A stretch of 64,000 nucleotides of DNA from Pyropia haitanensis (Eukaryota > Rhodophyta > Bangiophyceae > Bangiales > Bangiaceae). The position numbers were made by a program, and so were the translations under genes. The notes under the pieces are model-generated. The model was given only the letters and a program-made list of their open reading frames with translations, had not been told where the DNA came from and ran no database searches. The stretch lies in the NCBI GenBank assembly GCA_008729055.1, contig SDUX01000001.1:2320623-2384622 (forward strand), read 5' to 3'. This document shows positions 56,274-64,000 of this stretch, piece by piece (position 1 is the first letter of the stretch; the number at the start of each line of letters is the position of its first letter).

Positions 56274-58755
56274 CTACCTGTCCTCCGCCGGCGACGCAGC
56301 CGCGGGCATCAACGAAGCAGGTGCCACCTCCTCCGCCGTGTAGGGCTCCTTCTTGCCCGCGGTAAACGTGTTGAGGAAGGCGGCGATCTCCTTGGTCTCC
56401 GCCGCCACCCGCGCCTTGTCCCACCCCAGCTCCTGCGCCATCAGCTCAATGACGCGTGGCGCCGCCGCGACCGCCGCCTTGGCGTCGAGGAAGGCCAACC
56501 GAGAGCGGCGGGCCAAAAAGTCCGACGCGGTCAGGCAGTACTCGTAGCGGATCGTGTAAATCACTTCCGCCTCGAGCAGCGGGTGGTTGTGCGCGAGCTT
56601 CTTGCCATAGCCCCGCTCGGCCAGCTCCGCCACCTTGTACGCCTGGTCCCCGTACGCCGTCGACAGGTGCTGCGCCACGTCCACGCCCAGCAGGCCACCA
56701 TACACGTGGTGGTTGGAGTGGTCAATGCCGTTGGCCTTGTCCAACGCCGTCTCCGCCGCGCTCTTGACGGGGTACTTGACCCGCTCGTACCGCTGGGCCA
56801 GGAACGTAAAGTAGCTCGGGTCCCACTTGTGCGCGCCCACCAGCTGCACAAACTCCGTCTTGCACTTGGACGCCTTGGGCGCCAGCTCGGGCGTGACCGC
56901 CAGCGCGCGGTCCAGCGCGTCCTCCGCCATCTTGCGGTACGTCGTCCACTTGCCGCCCGTAATCGTCACCACGTTATCCGTCGACACGTGCACCGCGTGC
57001 TCCCGCAGGATGTTTTGGGTGTTGCCCGTCGGCTTGGCATCGGGGTCCATGGCCAGCGGGCGGATGCCCGACCACGCCGACTTGACGTCCTTCCGCCGCA
57101 CCTCGACGGTCAGGTAGTCTGACAGGGCGTCCAGGATAAACGCAATCTCATCCTCGTGCGGCTGCGGGTTGGCCGTAATCTTCACCGAACTGTCCGTCGT
57201 GCCCGCAATGGTGGAGCCCATCCACGGGAGCATAAACACCACGCGGCCGTCCTTGGTCTTGGGCACAATCAGGCCCATGCCGTCGGGCGAGTAGTACTCG
57301 GGCAGCGTGACGTGCACGCCCGATGACGGGGCAATCATGTCTCGCACCCCCGAGTTGGACAACTTCCGCACACCGTCTGTAAACGGGCCGGTGGCGTTGA
57401 TCACCACCTTGGCGCGCACGTCAAACGTCTCGCCCGTCATCAGGTCCTTGACCGTCGCGCCGACGGCCTTGCCATTCTCATCGTGGAGCATGCCCACCAC
57501 CTCGGTGTGGTTGGCCACCTTTGCGCCGTGGAGCGCCGCCGTCAAAGCGAGCGACGTTGCAAAGCGCGCATCGTTCATCTGGCCGTCATAGTACACAATG
57601 GTGCCGCGCAGCTGCTTGCCATCCACGGCCTTGCTGGCCAGGGTGGGGAACAGCCGGAGGGCCTCACCGGCCGGTACAAACTTGGAAAGGTACAAGAGGC
57701 CGTGTCCTAGGTACGCAATGATATCATAGGCCTGTTGCAGACGAATGGGAGAGAAGGCAAGGCCGCCGCGGCGCCAGACCGCAAAGGGCGATAACGCACA
57801 TCGAACAAGGCAGCACAAGAGAGCACACACAGGTGTGCACACCAGGCCAACGTGAGTCAGTCAGCAAGCGGAGTCACGGACAGACGCCCAACGCGGGAGT
57901 CCACCAGATTCGAACGTGGAGTGCCACTGACAGTGCCCACCCCACCAGCCGGAGGTGCACTTGTCCGACACTGTCCACCAGTGCGCATCTGACCCCCTCC
58001 GCCAACGCAGAGCACGCTACAGGCAACAGCGCGCCCCCCACCGCCCCCCCCGGCTGTCGCCCTCCCCCCAAACGTACCAGCAGGCCGGCGCGATAAAACG
58101 GCACCTCCCACAGCTTGTAGCACGGCAGGATGGTGGGCAGCGGCCGCGTCAGGTGCGGCGCCTGCGACAGCATAATGGACCGCTCACTGAGCGCCTCAAA
58201 CACCAGCTTGAGCTGCGACGGGTCCAGCTGAAAAAACGCCTTCTCCAGGTACCGCACCCCCCCGTGGATCAGCTTGGTGGACCGGCTGGAGCTGCCACTC
58301 GCAAAGTCATCGCGCTCGACGAGCGCGACGTTCAGGTCGCGCAGCGCCGCGTCCAGCGCCACCCCCGTCCCCGTCGCGCCGCCGCCAATCACCAGCACGT
58401 CAAACGCGTCGGGCGCCGGCCCAGACGGGACCACCTTGGGCGCGGGGCCGCGCTGGCCACTCGCCGGCGACGCCGACTCGGCCGCCTCGGTCGCGGCGCG
58501 CGCGGCGAGGGCGCCGCTCCCCTCGGCCGCGGCGGGCGCCGCGGCCGCGCCGGCGGTGCCGGCCGCAGAGGCGCGGAGGGCGGCGAGCTGCGCCGCGCGG
58601 CTGGGCACCGCGTCCAGCGGCGCGAGCGCCACCGCCGCACGCGCGGCGGCGCGCTCTTTGCGGGAGCCCGCGGGGGAGAGGGCAGAGCGGAGGCCGAGGC
58701 CGCCGCCAACGGCGAGGACGCCGGCGCCAATGGCGACCTTGCGGAGGCGGCCCAT
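56274..58755 (-). CDS. Mitochondrial FAD-dependent glycerol-3-phosphate dehydrogenase
   Basis: It oxidises glycerol-3-phosphate to dihydroxyacetone phosphate and passes electrons to quinone at the inner mitochondrial membrane (GUT2/GPD2/SDP6/GlpD family). Exon 1 (58078-58755) starts MGRLRKVAIGAGVLAVGGG, a basic-hydrophobic targeting/anchor segment. A variable Ala-rich linker follows, then the FAD dinucleotide fold DVLVIGGGATGTG (about 117-129) and the family block SGSSSRSTKLIHGGVRYLE. A 346-bp phase-0 intron (57732-58077, GTACGT...CAACAG) separates RAGLL from AYDIIAYLGHG. Exon 2 carries YYDGQMNDARFATSLALTAA, KVVINATGPF, SSGVHVTLP, MLPWMGSTIAGTTD, SAWSGIRPL and TGGKWTTYRKMAEDA. It ends with the DAO-type C-terminal domain. 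The total is 711 residues, somewhat longer than plant SDP6 because of the N-terminal linker. It is the best-conserved gene in the window. Confidence 0.95.
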
Positions 58756-59270
58756 GGCGGCGGCGGCGGTGCGGGGGGGGGGGGGGGGAGGGGGAGAGAG
58801 AGACCCGGCACGTGTGAGGGAGGGACGGCCGCGATGAATGAAAACGCCACCGCGGGAGAGGGGGACCGATGGATGCGGGGTGGGGGTAGGGCGGGGGGGG
58901 ATGATGTGGGGGGAGGAGGGCACCGGGCCAGCCGCCGCGGCAGTGGCCGGGGTGGCGGATGGCGCTCGGGGTCGCCACCGTCCGGTCGACGGCGGTGGGT
59001 GGCGGCGCGCCCGCCGGCGAGCGTGGCGGCGAGTCCCGCGCGGGGGTCCGCGGCAGCCGCCCGCTGCGCCCGCCGCCGCCGCGGCCGTCCATCGGCGGTG
59101 GCCGCGGCCGACCGACGGCGCTCATTGGCTGCGGCCGCCGCGGCGCCGCCAGCGGGGCGACCCTATTGGCCGACCGTGGAGGGGGACGCGCCGCCCGACG
59201 CGTGATCCCACCTCCCGCGCGCCGCGCGGACCACGCACCCCGTGCTGCTGTGTTGGCCAATGTGGCTGAC
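58756..59270 (-). promoter_or_regulatory. GPDH promoter region with CCAAT boxes
   Basis: Upstream of the GPDH ATG the minus strand has CCAAT at 59128-59124 and 59169-59165. Another CCAAT lies on the plus strand at 59257-59261. They lie 370-510 bp from the start codon. No TATA box is seen. Start sites are unknown. Confidence 0.4.
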
Positions 59271-60301
59271 AAAATCGAGTGCAACCCACCCCCCCCCCCC
59301 CCACCCCCCCACAACGCATGGATTCCGACGCTGCGTTGGGGGACTCCCGTTGCAGCGGGATCGGCCCCCTGTTTTGAAATGCAAATACTGTTTGCATTGG
59401 GGAAGGAGGGGGGCGGCGGGGGGAGGAGGCCACCGTCGGATAGGAAAGAGGGGAGACTCGTCGCGTCCAGACGGTGGCTCGGCGAGGAGGACGCCCCCAA
59501 GGGGGGGCGCGACTCGAAACACGCCCACACGCCCGCCCCCCCTCCGTGCCGCCGCCTCCGCCCGCGAGTGCCGCTGTCGCTACGACCGCCGCCGCGGACG
59601 CTCAGCCCCCTTGGGGCGTCCGCGTGCGCGCGTGGTGCACCACCGTCGTGAACGCGCCCGCACCGCGTGAACACAACAAAGAGGAGGCCGCACCAAGCGA
59701 GAGACACCAAAAATAGAAGACAGATGGGGCCGCCCCTGGCACGTGCCGCCGCCGCCAGCGGGGAGCAGCAGGTGCCTGGCTGCTCGCCTCGCCGCGTGCC
59801 GCCTTCGCTCCCGCCCCCCCATCATCAACACCCCGCTGGCGACGCGGCGGCAGCCAGCGCAGACCGCGTGCCGGCCGCGCCTCGCCCTGCCCTTTCGCTT
59901 GGTTGGGGGGGTGGCGTGACCGGGGCCGCAGCGCGCATCGCGGCCCGCCCCGCCTGCCTCGCCGTCCCCGTGCGACGGGACCGAGATTGCCCGACGGGGC
60001 TGGGGCGGGTAGGTGGCCGACCGGCCGGCCGGCCGGGCTGCCACACCCCCGGCCAACCCTCCCTCCAACCGGGGGGTGTGGTGCTTCTCGCAGGCCAAGG
60101 CGGTTGGGGGCGTGGCGGCACGGGCGGGGGGCGGCCAGCCTCGCGCCACCAGCGACGCGGCCTGCGGCGCCCCAGCCCGTCCAGCCGCCGCCGGTAGACG
60201 GCCACCGCGGCGACCGCCCCCCCATCCGCCTGCCCGCCCGCCGACAGCCCGCTTCCCCTCCCCCCCCACCGCTGCCACGGCGGCAAGGGTCGCCGTGACG
60301 C
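59271..60301. other. Intergenic, GPDH promoter to protease 3' end
   Basis: No gene is supported. C and G runs alternate with ordinary sequence. A minus-strand AT-rich spot near 59665-59730 (ctcctctttgttgtgttc) is the only local feature. Confidence 0.35.
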
Positions 60302-62915
60302 CTACCCTCCGCCAGCCTCCACCCCCCCTCCCCCCCCCCCTGCGTGCCGCGCCCGCCACGTCCCCGACATGCGCAGCCCGCCGAGGACCGCCGCCGCCAC
60401 GAGCACCACCCCCGCCGTGACGCCGACGCCAATCCCCACCGCCGCGCCGGCCGACAGCCGCCGGCGGCCGCCGGCGGACGCGTCGTCGCTGCCGCCGCCC
60501 TCCCTGCGGGGGTCCCGCCCCTCCCCGTCCCTCGCCCCCTCGCCCCCGCCGCCACCGCCACCACCGGGTGGGCGGCCGCCGCCGCCCCCGTCACCGACCA
60601 GGGACGGCGCAAACGAGTAGGTGGCGCCATCTTCGGGGCCGCCGACGCGGGTGCCGTCGCGCCGGACGGGCCCCGTGCCGGCGCCAACGACCGCGTTGAT
60701 CCACCCCGCGTACGCCGACAGGCGGGTGTAGGCGGTGGGCGTGTCCGTGTCGGCGCAGCCGGGGGAGAAGCTGGTCAGGCCGACGAGGAGGTACACCATC
60801 ACCGTGTCGTCGTCGTCGTCATTCGTGTCGCCATCGCCGTCGTCGTTGTCGTCATCATCGTCACCGGCAGCGGCTTCCTCGGCGGTGGCGTTGGGCGGGG
60901 GGCTCGGCCGCCCCCCCGTCCCCCCAGCCCGCAGCCGGGGCATCCGCATCGACTGGTACAGCGGCCCGCCACTATCCCCATGACACGCGTCACACCCCCC
61001 CGCCGCCACCCCCGCGCACACGTGCATGGTGGCGTGGAGCAGCGACGACAGCGGCTCCGGCTCCGTCGATTCCTCGGCGCGTTCAAACGACGCGACGCAC
61101 GGCGCCGCCGCGACGACGCGCACGTCGACGGACCGCTCCTCCGTGTCGGTCGTCGTCCACATGTGCGAGATGAGGCCGTAGCCGGCGACGCGGACTCCGC
61201 TGCCCGTGATGGGCAGCGAGGGGTCGTGGTTGACGACGACAGGGGGGGTGACGTCGGCGCCGTCCCTGCCACCGCCGTCGTCGTCTGCCTGACGCGGCGC
61301 GTAAAAGCCGGGCGCATCCGCGACGAGCGTCAGCACCGCCACGTCATGCGCGAGCGTCCGCTCCTCCCACGAAGGGTGCACCGTGACCGCCCCGATGGTC
61401 ACCAGCACCCCCCCCGCCCATCCCCCCGCCCATCCCCGGCGCCACCCCTCCCCCCCCCCCCCCCTCACCGCCGCCGCCATCCCTCGGCGCCAGCACCAGC
61501 ACCGTATCGCCCACCTTGACCCCACAGTGCGCGACGGTCAGCGCGTGGCGCGGCGACACGAGCGCGCCGCTGCACGTGCCGGCGGGCGTGTTGAGCTTGA
61601 TGACAAACGCGCGGGCGAGCGGGTCGGCCAGCGCCATGCCGCCGACAATGCGCGCGCTGGGGGGGGGAGGACGACGCCGGCGGCCGACGGCGCCGCGCGT
61701 CGACTGCTGGGGAGCAGGGGGAGCGGGGGGGGGGGTGCCGCCGCCGCCTCCGCCACCGCCGCGGGCTGCCGCACCGCCGGCGGGAAACCCACCAGCAGCG
61801 GCGGCCGCAATGCCGCGCTGCCAGCCGCTGCCGCGGCAGGCGGCACGCGCGCCCACGGCCACGGGCCGTCCACAGACGCGGCCCCCCCCCCCCACCCCCC
61901 CCATCCCGACAGCGCGGCTCCCCCCCCCGCCACCCCCCCCCCGCCACCCCCCCAGCGGGCACCCGCACCGGCTCCCCGCGGCCGTCAACTCGGATATCGC
62001 GGACCGCGCAGGTCGGCTCGACCGCCTCGAGCACAACCGTAATGCCCGTCTCGCAGCCGCGGCCGCCCACGCCGCGGCCGCCGCCGCCACCCGGCCCCGC
62101 ACCGCCTCCCCCCCCGGCACCCCCACCTCCACCCTCCCCATCGGGTGCCGGCGGTGGCGGTGGCGGTGGCGGCGGCGGCGGCGGCGCCCCCCCCTCGCCC
62201 TCCCCCCACAGCACCTGCACGCCCATCTCCACGTCCACGGCGATCCCCACGCGCAGCCGCTCACTCCGCACCGTATACACGGTCACCCCCCCCGGCCCCT
62301 CCTCTGGCGCCGCCGCCTCCACCCACGGCAGGGAGTGGCTCGCCAGCACCGCCGCCGCCGCGTCGCGGGCGGCGGCGGAGAGGGCGGCGGTCGCGGCGGT
62401 GCGGGCGAGGCGGAGGGTGAGGCGGAAGGGCTGGTTGCGGTTGTTGGAGAAGAGGACGTAGCCAAAGTAGCAGGGGCAGGTGGCGTGCGCGACGGTCGTG
62501 GGCGCCGGCGGGCACAGCTCCTTGATGCGGGGGGTGACGCGGGTGGTGGTGGGCAGCGTCGCGCCCCACTGCAGAGGGGAAACGCCGGGGGGGGGGGGGC
62601 CGCCGCCGCCGCGGCCCGCGCTGCGAGGGGAGACGACAGGGATATCCGGTCGTCCAAGGGCGGGGGAGGGCGACCGGCGCGGGCGTGCCGCTGCCAGTCT
62701 AGTGGTGGAGAAGACGGCGGCCACCCGCCCCGGACGCCGCCACCAGCCGCCGCCGCCGCTCCCACCCCCGCCGTCTCCACCGTCCTCGCCCCCGCTGCCG
62801 CCGTCGCCGCCTCCCCCATAGACACCGCGGCGGCGGCAGCGGCGGCGACCGCCGCGGCCGCCGCGGCAGCGGCCGCCGCCGCGACCGCGGCGGCACGCCA
62901 GCCGCCCCTCGCCAT
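60302..62915 (-). CDS. Membrane-anchored trypsin-like serine protease; frames broken at C runs
   Basis: This is an extracellular S1-family protease. ATG at 62915 (MARGGWRAAAVAAAAAA...) encodes a signal peptide. An acceptor CTCTGCAG at 62576-62569 opens a domain of unknown type: WGATLPTTTRVTPRIKELC, CPCYFGYVLFSNNRNQPFRL, then VRSERLRVGIAVDVEMGVQV. After C runs at 61881-61945 the frame changes to the activation site ARIVGGMALA and ALTVAHC (catalytic His). At the C run 61451-61464 it changes again to LAHDVAVLTL (Asp), HGDSGGPLY (Ser) and YTRLSAYAGWINAV. An Asp-rich insert (gac/gat)n lies between the Ser and the last barrel strand. The C-terminus has a helix AAVGIGVGVTAGVVLVAAAV and a short basic tail. 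The triad is complete, so the frame breaks are more likely sequence errors than inactivation. The exon-1 donor was not located. Confidence 0.72.
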
Positions 62916-63054
62916 GACCGGCGTGACGCTGGCGGCGGCAGCGTACACGCGCGCCGGTGGGGGTGGCGGCCGCGGTGGTGGCCGTGGCCGCCGTCTGGCG
63001 GGAAGGGTGGCCGGGAGTGGCGGCGGCGGCCGCGGCGGCGGCGGTGTGGCGGCA

Positions 63055-63143
<89 letters not shown>

Positions 63144-63777
63144 AGACGTGGCGGCGGCGGCGGCGCGGGTCCACGCGGGGAGTTGCGTCACTGCCCGCCG
63201 CCGCGCCCACCCCGCCCCGCCGCCGTGGCCGCCACCCACGCGGGGCGCCGCCGACCCGCCCCGCCCGCCGCCGTCCCGTGCCGCCTGCACGGAAAAGGCG
63301 CGGCCGACGCGGCGTGTGCCGGGCGCGCCGGTCGACCGGCCGGCCCGAGTGGACACGCGGTGGAGGGAGAGGCGGGCGGGGGGCCGCCCGCGCCACCGGC
63401 CGCCCACCCACGCACCCACCCACGCACCCACCCACGCACCCACCCGCCCCGCCCGCCCGTCTGTCCGCCCGTCCGTTTGCCCCGCGCGCACGCACGCCCT
63501 AGAGCGGCGCGCCGCGCCACCGCCGCCCTCCCCCCCCCCCCCCCCCCCACGCCCTCTCCCGCCCGCTGCGCGCAGCGCCAATAACCAGCCGAGCGGGGGC
63601 GGCGGCGGCGGCGCGCCGCGCGCCAGCGGCGGGGAAGGGGGGCGCCCGCTCGGCCGCACGCGGCGGCGCGGGCCGCCGCCAGCCAGCGGCGGTGGGTGGC
63701 CGCCGCCGCCGCCGCCGCCGCCCCCGCCGCCGCCCCCGCCGTCGTTGTGGCGGCGCCGGCCAGGACGGCGGCGCGGC

Positions 63778-63811
<34 letters not shown>

Positions 63812-63820
63812 TGCTGCCGC

Positions 63821-63851
<31 letters not shown>

Positions 63852-64000
63852 ACCGCCGCGGCGGGCGCCCCCTAGCCACACGGCGTGGCCGCCGCAGCGG
63901 TGGGGTGCGGCGGCCAGCGGGCGGCGGCCGGCGGCGGCCTGCCGGCGGGGAAGCGCCGCGGCGGCCGGTCTGGCGGTGGCCCTGCCGCGGCGCCGCGGGG
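62916..64000. other. Protease upstream region and window edge
   Basis: It holds the protease promoter, with no TATA box seen. A tandem 12-bp repeat cacccacccacg lies near 63408-63442, and (gcc)n/(ggc)n tracts reach the edge. Long ORFs on both strands are composition artefacts. Confidence 0.35.
63056..63150. repeat. (GGC)n/(GGT)n microsatellite
   Basis: An array of ggc units, preceded by ggt-containing units, lies just upstream of the protease ATG. It reads as poly-Gly, poly-Ala or poly-Arg in the three frames. Length is likely unstable. Confidence 0.8.

Noticed and set aside
57895..57930. tRNA-like T-arm (ttcgaatc on minus)
   Set aside because: No acceptor stem, D-arm or anticodon arm of the right spacing surrounds it, and it lies in the GPDH intron.

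Overview
The window is nuclear DNA of a very GC-rich photosynthetic eukaryote. Several genes carry spliceosomal introns with GT-AG ends. One gene is a close relative of the plant plastid ABC subunit ABCI10. Others encode Mediator, SAP30, PHO80-type cyclin, RING and mitochondrial glycerol-3-phosphate dehydrogenase proteins. Long C or G runs, Ala/Gly/Pro homopolymers and few introns per gene would suit a bangiophyte red alga (Porphyra/Pyropia type). That is an inference; a GC-rich green alga is not excluded. Because of the composition, nearly every frame is open over long distances, so ORF length means little here. I called genes only where domains, splice signals or natural-looking protein sequence agree.

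Layout from left to right. 0-3 kb: first exon of a secreted protein (minus) diverging from an ABCI10-like ATPase (plus). 3-6.2 kb: a graveyard holding a decayed SAP30-like fragment, a decayed MED16 5' fragment and a duplicated MED16 3' flank. 6.3-12.4 kb: a large two-exon Mediator gene (minus), MED16-like with a Q-rich tail and a C-terminal ACID-like domain. 15.5-17.6 kb: a two-exon SAP30-like gene (minus). 17.6-31.4 kb: mostly non-coding, with one weak Ala-rich candidate and a diverged copy of a TIR element at about 27.6-29.6 kb. 31.4-32.5 kb: a single-exon cyclin (plus). 34.9-38.7 kb: two identical inverted copies of that TIR element around a 27-bp spacer. 40.7-44.3 kb: a six-exon multi-pass membrane protein (plus). 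45.5-48.3 kb: an Ala-rich tail-anchored protein (minus), read in four successive frames. 54.1-55.9 kb: a RING-H2 protein (plus). 56.3-58.8 kb: FAD-dependent glycerol-3-phosphate dehydrogenase (minus). 60.3-62.9 kb: a membrane-anchored trypsin-like protease (minus).

The genes do not form one pathway; this is an ordinary mixed nuclear neighbourhood. MED16 and the SAP30-like protein both act in RNA polymerase II control, and both have left decayed fragments in the same 3-6 kb stretch, so local duplication has reused this neighbourhood. The most notable points are the MED16-ACID fusion, the perfect inverted pair of TIR elements, the 5' splice-site preference for GTACGT/GTGCGT, and repeated frame switches at C/G homopolymers that probably reflect assembly errors.
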